Shown piece after piece: positions 22,448 through 32,770 of a stretch of DNA of 64,000 nucleotides. Both the position numbers and the translations under genes were made by a program. The DNA is taken from contig OU696581.1 in the NCBI GenBank assembly GCA_916048095.2, positions 6,017,766 to 6,081,765 on the forward strand, read 5' to 3'. Each line of letters opens with the position of its first letter. Position 1 is the first letter of the stretch. The notes beneath the pieces were generated by a model. It was not told the origin of the DNA and did not search any database. It saw nothing but the letters and a program-made list of their open reading frames with translations. This DNA is from Sacculina carcini. Lineage: Eukaryota > Arthropoda > Thecostraca > Sacculinidae.

Positions 22448-22979
22448 ATAATTAGAGTTGGGAATTTTATGTGATCACATAAATATTATTTTTTCACATA
22501 AAATGCTGTCTTAAGCTAAAAACATAAAATGCCATTTTGACTGAAAAATAGTGTCCAAATATACTGCCATCTCAGCAGCGGTGCTATCAAAAATCACAGT
22601 GCATCGGCGCATAGTAGAAAGATTTGCCGAGAGCAAATAGTGGCAGGAACGGAAATACTGGCGCATGAAACAACAGGCGCGTGAGGCTCTTAGAAGCAAT
22701 TTACATCACAGCAATACGCCCAAAAATCAATTGCAATTGGAAGAAAATAGCGTTATCCCCACCCAAAAGACCCCCATCAAGTATTGAGCTGGACGCGCCC
22801 ATGCGCGAGGTGCCAAAAACGGCCGCGCACAGTAGCGTGAGCCATAGGTGCGAATTTCGCACACCGCGCGCATGCACGAGGTGTGAGAATAGCACATTCA
22901 AACGAAGTCCTATATAAGCACACATACTACAGCAAACAAACGGCTTTTAGTTGACCACATCGTCTGAAGATGTAGACCG
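22448..22979 (+). other. Pre-insertion sequence with TATA box; possible Penelope-like terminal region (left half)
   Basis: Contains the palindrome TATGTGATCACATA near 22,468 and TATATAAG at 22911-22918. At the end comes CTGAAGA (22964-22970), followed by TGTAGACC. The sequence stops at the Gypsy G1 LTR and resumes at 38,256 (GACCGGTTTCTCCGAAGCG). CTGAAGA-stem-CGAAxCG modules occur as hammerhead-like motifs in Penelope-like element termini. No reverse transcriptase is left here, so the assignment is tentative. Confidence 0.35.
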
Positions 22980-23308
22980 TGTGTAATTAAAAAACACACT
23001 TGTATATTGCGTGCACACTCGCGCACAGGTTCACTGGAATATACGCACACACACCACACACAATAATCCACCTATCTCGCACCACAACTCACTCAAGCGC
23101 ACGCTCAGTTCTCACGGCCGCAACTGATCACTCACTCACCCTTCACAATGGAACACAGCGCTTATATAACCTTAAAGTGTACGAGTCACGTGACGCCGCT
23201 TCAAGCACTGGACAACGAACAAGGATAGCAAACACTAAATCACACTTGCTCGTACATACACTTTGACGCACACACAAAGACAAACAGACACCCACACACA
23301 CACACACA

Positions 23309-23370
<62 letters not shown>

Positions 23371-23375
23371 CCACA
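22980..23375 (-). repeat. 3' LTR of Gypsy G1
   Basis: Terminal TGTG...CACA. It matches the right LTR over TTGTATATTGCGTGCACACT, CACCACAACTCACTCAAGCG and the terminal CACACAAACTCCACA. It contains a (CA)n tract of about 80 bp at 23,290-23,367 that is much longer than in the other LTR. Confidence 0.85.
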
Positions 23376-23470
23376 CGTCCCCCTGATCCTATAGATCACA
23401 TAAACAACTTAGGACATAACAAGGTGAAACATGAAGAGGATATGCTATGACAACAAAATTAATCAGACAA

Positions 23471-25978
23471 ATGCGTGTCAACACCGCCTTGATGAATTTT
23501 TACATCTTTGGAGCCTACCGAAATCCAGACAGTAACGACTCTATCTACGAATGTCTCTTGTCAGCCATGTCAACAATTCAGGAGAAGGACACCAAGTCAG
23601 CATTTGTATTTGTGGGAGACATGAACGCCCATCACCGTGAGTGGCTCTTGTCGACATCTCCTACAGACGCTCATGGTAGAGCAGCATATGATTTCTGCAA
23701 CATTTCTGGCTGCTCCCAAATGGTGTCCGGTCCCACACATCAAGCGGGAAACTGTTTGGACTTGGTTATGACAGACGTCTCAGATATCGTGAGTGTAAAC
23801 GTGGAAGCTCCAATAGGAAGTTCAGATCACTCGTCGCTGTCCGTGAAGTTGACATTGAGACAGAAGGTTTCTCCTTACACGATTTCAAGGCTCGTGCACA
23901 TGAAGAACAATGTTGACTGGGTGAAGGTGAATGATGAATTGAAAGCAATTAAAGTTTCAAATCTGCAGCAGAAGGAATGCCCCATCGATGCATTGAACAA
24001 ATACATTACCGATGTCATCTCAAGGAGAGTGCCTACTAAAAAACTACGTTTTCGCTCTGATGACAAAGCCTGGTTCACCAACGAATGTCGAAGCGCTCGT
24101 GAATCCAAGCAGGAGGCTTACCACAAGTGGCTCCAATCACGCTCAGCCGATTCATGGAATGTCTACACTGAGGCCAGACGGCATGCTGAGCATGTGTATT
24201 CAGAAGCGGAAACACGTCACTCAAAGAAACTTGCTGAAAAGCTAACATCTGCCAATGACGCCCACAAATGGTGGTCAACGTTGAAATCGTCAGTGTTTGG
24301 ACATGACCTGTCTGTCCCTCCTTTATTTTCAGCGAACGGTGAGCTCAAAATCAACCCAACAGAGAAGGCAGAGTTGCTTATGGATTACTTCAATACCAAG
24401 CAATGTCAAGGGTCCATTCCGTCTGACGATTCATCTGTCCTCGCCCCGAAAATCAAAGGCATTGCCTTCCGATCAAAAGAAGTGGCGAATCTCATGAAAG
24501 ACCTTGATGCCCACGGAGGAACAGACCCTCTGAATATGTTTCCGCTATTTTTCAAGAACACGGCAGATACTCTAGCTCCGAAGCTCAGTGCTCTTTTCAG
24601 GCGCTTGATGAAGACTGGTTCGTTTCCATCATGCTGGCGGGTTGCGAATATCACGCCCATACCAAAAGGAACCAATTCAGCTGATGTTGCAAACTACCGG
24701 CCAATATCAATTACGCCGATTCTGTCCAAAATATTCGAGCACTTGATATCTTCCAGACTGTCCAAGTACCTGGAGAGCAACAATCTGCTGTCGGAAAACC
24801 AATTTGCATACCGCAAAAAACTCAGCACGACTGACGCTCTGCTTACTATCACGCATGAGCTCCAGCAAGTGCTAGACAAAGGCAGTGAAGCCTGGATTGT
24901 GCAGTTGGATTTCTCGGCAGCATTTGACCGTGTGAGCCACCAGGGCTTGTTGCAAAAACTGAGAAAGATTGGAGTCGGCGGCCGTTTGCTAAGTGTTTTG
25001 CATCAATTTCTATCCAATCGCGTACAACGTGTTGCCATCGATGGAGCATACAGTGGCTGGCAGAGCATTGCGTCCGGTGTCCCGCAGGGAAGTGTGTTGG
25101 GTCCTATTTTGTTCAACATTTACACCGCTGACCTGTACACAACCACACGCAACCCTGTATATGGATATGCTGATGATATCACCTTGATGGCTGTAATTTC
25201 ATCTCCTTCGGACAGACCACAGGTGCGTCAAACGGTCAACGACGATCTCAGCAGCGTCCTGAAGTGGTGTGAGAGGTGGAATATGATGCTGAACACTTCG
25301 AAATCTAAATGCTTGTTGGTTTCTAGGTCACGTACCGTTCAGCCTTCACATGGAGCTATCCTCATAAATGACGCCCAACTCAACGTGTGTGATGAGCTCA
25401 AAATATTGGGAGTACATGTAGACTCAAAGCTCACGTTTGAGAGTCACATTCGGAAGCTAGTTTGTTCGGCATCGCGGAAACTGGGAATTATAAGAAAGGC
25501 ATATCGGATGTTCGGTAGCAGCACAATCTCAAAAAGTTGTTTTCGCTGTTTCATTTTGCCAATTCTGGAGTACTGCGCCCCCGTGTGGTCTTCTGCTGCG
25601 GATTGTCACCTCAATCTCATCAACAGAGTTGTTAGAACTTGCAAGTTCCTCTGTGGTGACTTGGTTCTTGGTGATCTTTGCCATCGTCGAAAGGTCAGCA
25701 GTGTGTGCATGCTGTACAAGATCAAGCACAACGACCATCATACGATGAGCAAGTCAATTCCTGATGATTTCGTGGCAGCAAGAAGTACACGGTTTACATC
25801 CAAACAGCATTCCCAGTGCATGGCTCCAATTCGTTGTCGTACAAAACAATTCCAACGTTGCTTTCTTCCGGCCACTGTGTCTACTTGGAACACGTTGAAG
25901 GAGGAGGCTTTCTTGCAGAGCAATTTGAACAAATTCAAGGCCAAAGTAAATGAAATGCTACTGAAAGAGCGGAATTGA
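23471..25978 (+). CDS. LINE endonuclease-reverse transcriptase, uninterrupted but N-terminally truncated
   Basis: About 835 residues open to a TGA at 25976. Part of an endonuclease (FVFVGDMNAHHREW, then IGSSDHSSL, the SDH motif) precedes RT motifs: WRVANITPIPKG, YRPISITPILSKIFE, QLDFSAAFDRVSHQG, GVPQGSVLGPILFNIY and the catalytic GYADDITLM. A C-terminal region common to CR1/Jockey-group LINEs (LEYCAPVWSSA ... STWNTLKEEA) follows. The first endonuclease motifs are missing through 5' truncation, and the small upstream part of the frame (23,447-23,470) is Gypsy sequence. The RT itself shows no stop or frameshift. Confidence 0.88.
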   Translation: MRVNTALMNFYIFGAYRNPDSNDSIYECLLSAMSTIQEKDTKSAFVFVGDMNAHHREWLLSTSPTDAHGRAAYDFCNISGCSQMVSGPTHQAGNCLDLVMTDVSDIVSVNVEAPIGSSDHSSLSVKLTLRQKVSPYTISRLVHMKNNVDWVKVNDELKAIKVSNLQQKECPIDALNKYITDVISRRVPTKKLRFRSDDKAWFTNECRSARESKQEAYHKWLQSRSADSWNVYTEARRHAEHVYSEAETRHSKKLAEKLTSANDAHKWWSTLKSSVFGHDLSVPPLFSANGELKINPTEKAELLMDYFNTKQCQGSIPSDDSSVLAPKIKGIAFRSKEVANLMKDLDAHGGTDPLNMFPLFFKNTADTLAPKLSALFRRLMKTGSFPSCWRVANITPIPKGTNSADVANYRPISITPILSKIFEHLISSRLSKYLESNNLLSENQFAYRKKLSTTDALLTITHELQQVLDKGSEAWIVQLDFSAAFDRVSHQGLLQKLRKIGVGGRLLSVLHQFLSNRVQRVAIDGAYSGWQSIASGVPQGSVLGPILFNIYTADLYTTTRNPVYGYADDITLMAVISSPSDRPQVRQTVNDDLSSVLKWCERWNMMLNTSKSKCLLVSRSRTVQPSHGAILINDAQLNVCDELKILGVHVDSKLTFESHIRKLVCSASRKLGIIRKAYRMFGSSTISKSCFRCFILPILEYCAPVWSSAADCHLNLINRVVRTCKFLCGDLVLGDLCHRRKVSSVCMLYKIKHNDHHTMSKSIPDDFVAARSTRFTSKQHSQCMAPIRCRTKQFQRCFLPATVSTWNTLKEEAFLQSNLNKFKAKVNEMLLKERN

Positions 25979-25984
25979 CTGTTG

Positions 25985-26480
25985 AGTCTTATTAATTGTA
26001 TATTTATTCATATTTATTGTTATTTATTCATGCTTATTGTTATTTATTTTCTATTTATTTATATTTATTCCTATTTTACTCTCTATTTATTACTATTTAT
26101 CATTGGTTGTTGTTATTTATTAAATTATACTATTACTCAGTGTTGGCTGTTGTTGTTTATTGAATCATATTTATTGTTGTTGCTGTTTATTGAGTCATAT
26201 TTATTGTTGTTGTTGTTTATTAAATCATATTTATTGTTGTTGCTGTTTATTGAATCATATTTATTGTTGTTGTTTTTTATTGAATCATATTTATTGGTGT
26301 TATTGTCTATTGAATCATATTTATTTGTGTTGTTGTTACTTATTGAATCATATTTATATTTATTGTTGGATGTTTCTTTTTTGAATCATATGTATTGTTC
26401 TTGATTGTTATTTATTACTTATTTATTAATATTTATTATTATTTATTGATGGCTGTTTTTTAATGAATCACATATTTATT
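25985..26480 (+). repeat. TTATTGTTGTTG-type minisatellite in the LINE 3' UTR
   Basis: Imperfect units of about 30-33 bp (TGAATCATATTTATTG plus TTGTTGCTGTTTAT) repeat at least seven times from 26,150 to 26,400, with simpler TATTTATT units on both sides. The unit is frame-neutral, so it mimics a long Ile/Tyr/Leu protein in several frames. Confidence 0.85.
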
Positions 26481-26698
26481 GTTGATTGTTATTATTTATT
26501 GAGGAACGTGGGCGGAGTGACATTATGGATTGTTATCGGATGATGGTTGATTATTTATTGTTATTTATTTATTATTTTCTTTCCAACTCTCTTCCTAGAC
26601 TTATTTCTCTTCGAACTCTCTTTCTCTCTGAATCTTTTGGGCGCTTCCGGTACATGGGGCCACCTTAGGGTGGTAATAGTGCTTGCACTCTTCCCATG

Positions 26699-28654
26699 CT
26701 ACTGGATTTGCCTGTAATTAATAATAATAATAAAATTATCGCAGCAAAAACGACGGGGCGGGCGGCGAGCTCGTTGACTACGTCTTACTGATTCAGGCGC
26801 CGATGACGTCTCACTGGCTGACATCTCGCGTCGCTCGCTCCCCGGCGCAGTCTCGTGTGATTCAGCTGCTGTTTCTGGCAACATAGCCGCCGTTGTTGGT
26901 GCTGTCGAGACGCTTGAAGTTGAGTCAAGTTGTACGTTACTATGCACCATCATCGGAGCTTCACAGATAGGCGAGTCACACAGTGCAGGTGACTGGCCGC
27001 GATGTTGCAAGTCCTTTACATGACACGGCACTCCATTTACTTCCACGACAGTGTCTGACACAACAGCAGTGACAACGCCGCGCTGCGATACTTCGGTGCA
27101 CCGTGCGCCTTTGTTTCGCACCCATACCTGGTCGCCCGCACTGAGTTTCGCCACTGCGCGCGCATCAACAGCAGACTCACGCTCACTGTGCCGGTCACGG
27201 TCAAGGTCGCCCACGCTGACAATGTCACGACATTTGTACTTATACACACAGCAGGCTGGTGTTGTGTCGTATGACCGATTGTCACGCGGCGTTACATTAT
27301 AAATGTGCACCGCTTCCTGCACTGCACACTGACGTCGAGCACAAATGACTTTGACCGAACGGTGATTGCGCTCCACAATGCCGTTTCCGTGTGGTGCATA
27401 GGCGGCGCGAAATCTCAATTTTATTTTCCACCTGCTGCACAGCGTCTGCATGAGTCGCCCACGAAACATTGTATCGTTGTCAGCCAATATTTCTCCCGGT
27501 GCACCACGCTCGTAGAATAATTGTTCCAAATGTTGAACCACACTGGCTGCGTCTGCCCAGCGCAGCGCCCTCCAGACGGCAAATCGGGATGGCCCACAAT
27601 CTATTACTGTCAAATATGACGTCTTCATATGATGCGTCACATCAATGGCTAGTCTAGACCATGTGTGATCAACATGCAAGCTGCCTTGTCGCCACCGCGC
27701 CGGAGATGGATCGATTGACTTGCACACGTCACAACCAGAAACAATGTCGCGCACCTGCTTCCTGGTGACTCCTCTGCCACACTCGCGTCGGGCAAAAAAC
27801 AGTGTGCGCCGAACGCCTGGGTGGCCCGCTTGCGCATGAACCTCTGCTATGGAACCCTCATCGACCATATCAGCTGGTTGAGAGCAAACGGCTGCTGCAC
27901 ACGTAGATTCATTCTCGTGCAGCCCTTTTCCGGGAACTCTGGTGAGTGCGTCGGCGAGATTTTTGTCTGATTTGACGACAGTGACCGTCAATTTCAAATT
28001 ACACTCTTGTACCAACTCACAGGGCAAATCGATTCGTCGCCTAATCAACATTTCGCTTTGTGCTTTTGTTTTAAGACGAGTTCGGCCATTGAGAGCATTC
28101 GTGATCCAGCGCTGCACTGTGACAGAAGCTGTGCATAGCTCAATATCGGAGAACTCCCATGCGATAGCCAGATTCATTCCGCGTATAGCGGCATCCAGTT
28201 CAGCCATGTTGATGTGTGTGGCGGCGTCTTTTCGTAGCCAGCAAGCGTCTTCTACAGCAACTCCTTCCTCTGTAGTCACAACAACTCCAATCGCAAGTGA
28301 GCTGGCATCCGTCCACACTTTTGCGCGCCTACCACGTACGCTCCATGTTCCCCGTGCTGGGTCATTTTGCGTCACTCTCCGTTTTACATCGGCCATTTGC
28401 TGGTACAATGATGGGTCCAGTATATGTTCGTCCCACGCCTGCGATAAATTGTTGGCTTTTCGCTTGAGCCACGCTGCTGCTGGTCGCAGCAAGCCGAAAA
28501 CTGGCACATGAGCCACCAGATGACCACACCACGAAAATACTGAGCGGCGCGTGATCTTCTCAGGAATCTCACCAATATCGGCATCTCTTGACCAGCGCAA
28601 TTCACACCCAGATCGCAGCACACGCAACCCGAGCAATCTCGCACCGCCAGTCAC
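26699..28654 (-). pseudogene. Gypsy G1 RNase H-integrase
   Basis: Begins right after an in-frame TAG (28,658-28,660) that separates it from RT. RNase H: VWTDASSLAIGVVV (first Asp), NMAELDAAIRG (Glu), then NLADALTRVPG. Integrase: zinc-binding HAQAGH ... CDVC, then catalytic AIDVTHHM (Asp), ILADNDTMF (Asp) and HGNGIVERNHR (Glu). The C-terminus is an Arg-rich tail (RRSQRARRPPRR). The last few codons (IIIINYRQIQ) come from the LINE tail, so the original stop is lost. Domain order places it in Ty3/Gypsy. Confidence 0.85.
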
Positions 28655-28657
28655 GCG

Positions 28658-29482
28658 CTAGGCCGGCTTACACTCCAAGCCAAAACTGGAAAAATGCCGG
28701 ATGACTTCCTCCGCGGAAACTATGTCTTCGTTGACCAGAAGATCATTTACGTAGGCTAGCACTGCGTCCCTAATTTTCACATTGGCTGACGGTACCGCCT
28801 GTACTGCAGCCTTCATTACTGATGGAGCAATGTTGAGCCCAAAACCAAGTCTAGTCAGACAGTATCTGCGCCCTGCGACGACAACAGTCTGATACGACCA
28901 CATCTGTTGGTCGACATGAATTTGTAGATAAGCACTTCGCAAATCGACCACGGCTACATTGTCAACGTGGCGACGCCACCGTCGCAGCTGGTCGCAACAC
29001 ACATCTGCATCTGCAGTGTGGCACGTGAGGTGCTTGTTCAGCTCGCGAAAGTCCGTCACTGGTCTGACTTTGGAGCGGTTCTTCTGTCTCACGGCCATAA
29101 GAGGAATAAGTCCACTTGGTGCGCCATGCACATTTATGTCGTGGGGCACAAGCCATCTTTTATTAATCAAATTTTGTACCTCCACGTCGAAGTCTTGTTG
29201 CATGTCGGCAGATATGCTGTATTGTGCCACATTGTTGTGAAGCACGTCAGGACCACAACCACGGCCCCACTTCCACTTGACAGTCCACGTTTTGTTGGTA
29301 GCATCAAATTGAACACGAAAATCTGACGTGTCAACGCACGGAGCCGCCACTGCTGGTGTCTTCGTTGCGGCTGCCGCTCGGACAGTCTCGTGCTCAGTTG
29401 TGTTGTCTTGGGAGAAACACACATGATCTGCGGATAGCACAGTGACTCCACCGAGTGCTTGTATGCCCGAAATACCTAGCAC
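28658..29482 (-). pseudogene. Gypsy G1 reverse transcriptase with altered active site
   Basis: RT motifs in order: VHGAPSGLIPLMAVRQKNRS, RPVTDFRELNKHL, VVDLRSAYLQIHV (first catalytic Asp), RLGFGLNIAPSVM and LAYVNDLLVNED. The canonical Y-x-D-D box reads YVND here, so one catalytic Asp is Asn. The frame ends in TAG, after which the same frame continues into RNase H. The upstream junction with the protease needs a frameshift near 29,490. Confidence 0.85.
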
Positions 29483-29718
29483 AACGTCGTACCGCCACGC
29501 TCCGCCACGGCTAGTGTGTCAATAGTTGCGGAGTGACCGGCCGTTGTCTTAACGTTAATCACGCAAGTGCCACAGCAGACGAGAGGCTGACTGCCCATCG
29601 TCGACATCCGCAATCTACTGGGGCGCCATTCAGCACACAAGGCCGAGTGTATGAGCGTGTCAGTGCAGCCAGTGTCTACCAATGCTCGTAGACATCGACC
29701 GTCGACAATCAGCTGCAC
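29476..29718 (-). pseudogene. Gypsy G1 aspartic protease
   Basis: A short retropepsin-like frame with LVDTGCTDTLI (the D-T-G active site) about 12 residues in. The frame closes after VAERGG, whereas the next frame continues DVVLGISGIQALGG. That is the flap/ILG-like end of the protease and implies a frameshift. The enzyme would mature Gag-Pol. Confidence 0.75.
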
Positions 29719-29774
29719 GGCTGGTAAAACGCCACCGCATGCGCGCGGATTTTCACGGGGAAGAAGGCTGGCGC

Positions 29775-30605
29775 TTACGCATCTCCCCCTCCTTCGTTTC
29801 CCGGTCGCGATGAAGCTGTGGAACCGGGCGCGTTATCTCGAATAAAAGATCGCGAGGAGGGGCAAACAGCAGCGAAGTGTCCCGCTGCACCACATCTCCT
29901 GCAAATTTGAGGCGATCTTCTTCGACGCGAGTTCTGCGAACGATATGCAGAATAACCACTTTCACCAGCTGGTGCCACGACAGCAGCGGACATGCGCTCA
30001 TCGCTCAACACATTGCGTGCTCGCACCAGCACGCTAGCCAGATCCACTGCGTCGGCTCTTGCGCCGGCTCGAATGATGCGCCTCACCTCATCAGGCAGCC
30101 CAGCGACAAACGCGCAAGCCAGGGCACGTTCTGACATGCCTCCGTATAATGACGCAAGTCTTTGTAAATCCGCTAAATACACATCCACAGACTCGCCTGG
30201 ACGCAGTCGGCGTTTTGTGTATGCCTCGTAGGCCGCATGCTCGTCGAGTGCAAATGCGGCATAAAGAGCCTGTTTTACCGACGGCAAATGACACCTGCTG
30301 GTCACCGGCAGCTGAGTCCATACCGCAAAAGCTCCACCGGTGAGTCTCAGCTGAAGCACGCTGGTGACGTCCACTCCTCGAAGGTTGCACAGAGTCTCGG
30401 CTCTGATAAGCCATTCCGCTACGTCTCCAGTACCGTCGAACTCCGCTAGTAGACGAGAGTCGAACGTTGGTTGAGACTGAACCTCGGCAGCAACGGCGGT
30501 AGAACCTGCAGCACTCTGTGCGGCCATGTTTCCCAGCGAAACATAGGGCGGCTGCAACGAGGACACGACGTTTGTTGTAGTCTTGAAATCTTGTGAAGGC
30601 TGCAT
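29775..30605 (-). CDS. Gypsy G1 Gag
   Basis: 276 residues starting at ATG 30,605, only about 15 nt from the 5' LTR. The capsid-like region contains WLIRAETLCNLRGV ... LPVTSRCHLPSVKQAL and YLADLQRLASLYGG. The C-terminus has one CCHC zinc knuckle (ICRRCGAAGHFAAVC). It is intact. The very short leader leaves little room for a standard tRNA primer site, which I could not identify. Confidence 0.85.
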   Translation of the reverse strand: MQPSQDFKTTTNVVSSLQPPYVSLGNMAAQSAAGSTAVAAEVQSQPTFDSRLLAEFDGTGDVAEWLIRAETLCNLRGVDVTSVLQLRLTGGAFAVWTQLPVTSRCHLPSVKQALYAAFALDEHAAYEAYTKRRLRPGESVDVYLADLQRLASLYGGMSERALACAFVAGLPDEVRRIIRAGARADAVDLASVLVRARNVLSDERMSAAVVAPAGESGYSAYRSQNSRRRRSPQICRRCGAAGHFAAVCPSSRSFIRDNAPGSTASSRPGNEGGGDA

Positions 30606-30620
30606 TATGGCCGAAATAGC

Positions 30621-30926
30621 TTTTAATTAAAAAAAACACTTGTATATTGCGTGCACACTCGCGCACAGGTTCAATGGAATATACGCACACATACCACACA
30701 CAATAATCCACCAATCTCGCACCACAACTCACTCAAGCGCACGCTCAGTTCTCACGGCCGCAACTGATCACTCACTCACCCTTCACAATGGAACACAGCG
30801 CTTATATAACCTTAAAGTGTACGAGTCACGTGACGCCCCTTCAAGCACTGGACAACGAACAGGATAGCAAACACTAAATCACACTTGCTCGTACATACAC
30901 TTTGACGCACACACAAAGACAAACAG

Positions 30927-30959
<33 letters not shown>

Positions 30960-30964
30960 CCACA
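30621..30964 (-). repeat. 5' LTR of Gypsy G1
   Basis: Matches the LTR at 22,980-23,375, with a shorter (AC)n tract. It ends CTCCACA only 3 bp before the first base of the Pao LTR. Confidence 0.82.
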
Positions 30965-30967
30965 CCG

Positions 30968-31881
30968 TGTTACACCCACAGAAGTTATTTATCATCTTAA
31001 TTTTCGTTAGAATTTAGCTGTACGTTTTTTTGTTTGTTCATATATACAAACGGCATTGTTGCTACGTTGAGATTGTATACACCAACGGCAGCGCCGCTTG
31101 GCGTCTTCCTTTGCACTGTTTGAACCGTGGAGAGCTATAGTATGTAACACCTGAGAGTTATACCTTCGAGAATTTGTGAGATATTGGAGATCCTAGAGAA
31201 TTCGTGAGATATTGGATATCCTAGAGAATTTGTGAGATATTGGAGATCCTAGAGAATTTGTGGGATATTGACATCCTAGAGAACGCCAGAAATCGTGAGT
31301 TGTTTGATGTTATGTGTTTGATTTGTCTCGTTTGTTATGTGATTTGTCTCGTTTGTGGATATTTACTAATTTGGTTAGTATATGGGTTTAATTTGAGGTT
31401 TATCTAGGCTTAATCGAGGTTCCACCTTTTGTTCAATTTCAGTTTGGACCAACAACAACAACAAGACTCCGGGGTGCAGTGTTAGCACACCCGCCTCACA
31501 AGCGGGAGGTCCGTGGTTCGAAACCCGGCGGAGCAGAATTTCATTGGGCGAATTCTACAATCCCACAGCCCCTGTCCACCCAGCAGGAAATGATGGTACC
31601 AGATATCAGTCATGAGTTGTGCCATGCATTCTGGGGAGGTGGCCCTCTCTAATACGTCTTACGTCCTTGTGGCGCCATAGCGTGGAGAGGGTCGGTTCTG
31701 CGGTGGCAGCGAGCTGCACGGGGCACGCCTGTGTGTTCATAAGCTTCGGCTTCTTCCCGTGTAGCAGCTGCCACTTAGGCATTTAACCTTTTTAAGAACG
31801 ATCACGAAACAATACCAATACGAAACAAACAGTTGTGTACCAAGTCTGGTGTTTTTTTCAATGCACAAGGGGTGCGCCACA
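30968..31881 (+). repeat. 5' LTR of the Pao element, split by a SINE
   Basis: Contains four tandem copies of a 28-bp unit (GAGAATTTGTGAGATATTGG plus AGATCCTA) at about 31,168-31,285. An (AAC)n site at about 31,450-31,464 is where the SINE sits. Distal sequence after the SINE (AACGATCACGAAACAATACC ... GTGCGCCACA) matches the end of the 3' LTR. Confidence 0.85.
31465..31796 (+). mobile_element. tRNA-Val-derived SINE in the Pao 5' LTR
   Basis: The first 72 bp fold like tRNA-Val. The acceptor is CTCCG/CGGAG, the anticodon arm CCCGCCTCACAAGCGGG has anticodon CAC, and the perfect B-box is GGTTCGAAACC. A tRNA-unrelated body follows, including a segment (GTCCACCCAGCAGGAAATGA) reminiscent of the conserved central domain shared by several invertebrate SINE families. 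It is inserted at the (AAC)n tract of the LTR. The long 3' body and the location inside an LTR argue against a functional tRNA. Confidence 0.78.
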
Positions 31882-32122
31882 GTCCAAAGATTTGGCTACG
31901 AATCTTTCCGTTTTCACTCCGAAATTGGTTGCCGATTTGTGTACTGGATTTTTGTATTCATAGCACCGGTTGATATTGTCAGAATTTAGTTTTTGTCATT
32001 GAGGTTTATTTTTGTTGTGTTGATCTCGATTATGGCTTAGGTAAAGTTTACAATACGGGGTTTGCAGCTGGTGAGTATTTATATACGTACGGTAGTTTAT
32101 TTCGTTTTGTGCCTCATGATGA

Positions 32123-32734
32123 GTGACCGTGGGTAGTCCTATATTCTCGATCCAGGCCATCATGACTGATGCAAACCAATTATTACACCCAGACGATGCC
32201 GACTTGATAGAGATTAGGTCTCACGTTTCCGGGTCTTCCTGCGGCAGTCAGAATTCCACATCGCCCATGCTAGAGAGAATGGCAAAAATGGCTAGATTGA
32301 AGACTGAAAGGGAATATACACGACGATAATTCGAAAAGCACATTGAGATACATAAAAGGAACATTTAAAAGTTGCAAGATTTAAAAATCGAGGGTGAAAT
32401 GAAGGCGACTATGGTAGAGTTGAGCGTGTTGGGATCGCAGCATGGTTCAAACGCTAGTATATCTGGACACATACCCGAAGCAATCCCTTCAGGGCAGAAG
32501 GCTGATTCATCACGGCTCGGGCATCGATATTTACCGGTTATGTCAACTGAGCCAGTGGATCGCCCCTCGATCCAGCTTAATGAGGAGAATGGGGTGTCCT
32601 CAGTAGCCTCGGTCTTGGATAGGCTGGGTGATCTGTTGATAGAAAAGCAGAGCAAGGCTAGACTGCCTCTTCAAGAAACAGATTTTATCAGTGGAGATCC
32701 TCTCCAATTTGTCATTTGGATGCAATCGTTTTAG
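32123..32734 (+). pseudogene. Pao Gag N-terminal part, broken
   Basis: Two open pieces (32123-32329 and 32372-32734) with stops at 32,327 and 32,732. The second runs ...LPLQETDFISGDPLQFVIWMQSF and stops at TAG. The sequence beyond the stop continues the BEL/Pao Gag domain. Coiled-coil-like Lys/Glu/Arg-rich residues fill the first piece. Confidence 0.65.
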
Positions 32735-32770
32735 ACCTTTGTAGAATCTCGCGTCCCGGAATGTGACTGT

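Larger units (their letters stand above)
23471..26735 (+). mobile_element. CR1/Jockey-like LINE (copy 1), 5'-truncated, nested in G1
   Basis: Homology to the second copy (58.4-61.4 kb) starts at TGCGTGTCAACACC (23,471), inside the endonuclease domain, so the copy is 5'-truncated. The 3' UTR includes a (TTATTGTTGTTG)-type minisatellite and ends GTAATTAATAATAATAATAA. AAAATTA-like sequence occurs at both junctions (23,453-23,460 and 26,730-26,738) and may be the target duplication. It interrupts Gypsy G1 just after the integrase reading frame. Confidence 0.8.
22980..30964 (-). mobile_element. Gypsy LTR retrotransposon G1, carrying a nested LINE
   Basis: LTR copies lie at 22,980-23,375 and about 30,621-30,964. 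Gag, protease, RT and RNase H-integrase run between them on the minus strand. A polypurine tract (ATCAGGGGGACG, minus strand) abuts the 3' LTR at 23,376-23,387. The LINE at 23,471-26,735 splits the 3' end of pol from the 3' LTR. Outside the microsatellite the LTRs differ at about five positions, so the insertion is fairly recent. The flanking base pairs are GACCG on the left and CCG on the right, where the Pao element begins. Confidence 0.85.

Noticed and set aside
25982-26404. Leu/Tyr/Cys-rich small membrane protein
   Set aside because: It is the 3' UTR minisatellite of the LINE. The unit length keeps several frames open by chance.
31465-31540. Functional tRNA-Val gene
   Set aside because: It has a SINE body downstream and sits inside an LTR, and the A-box region is degenerate, so it is a SINE head.
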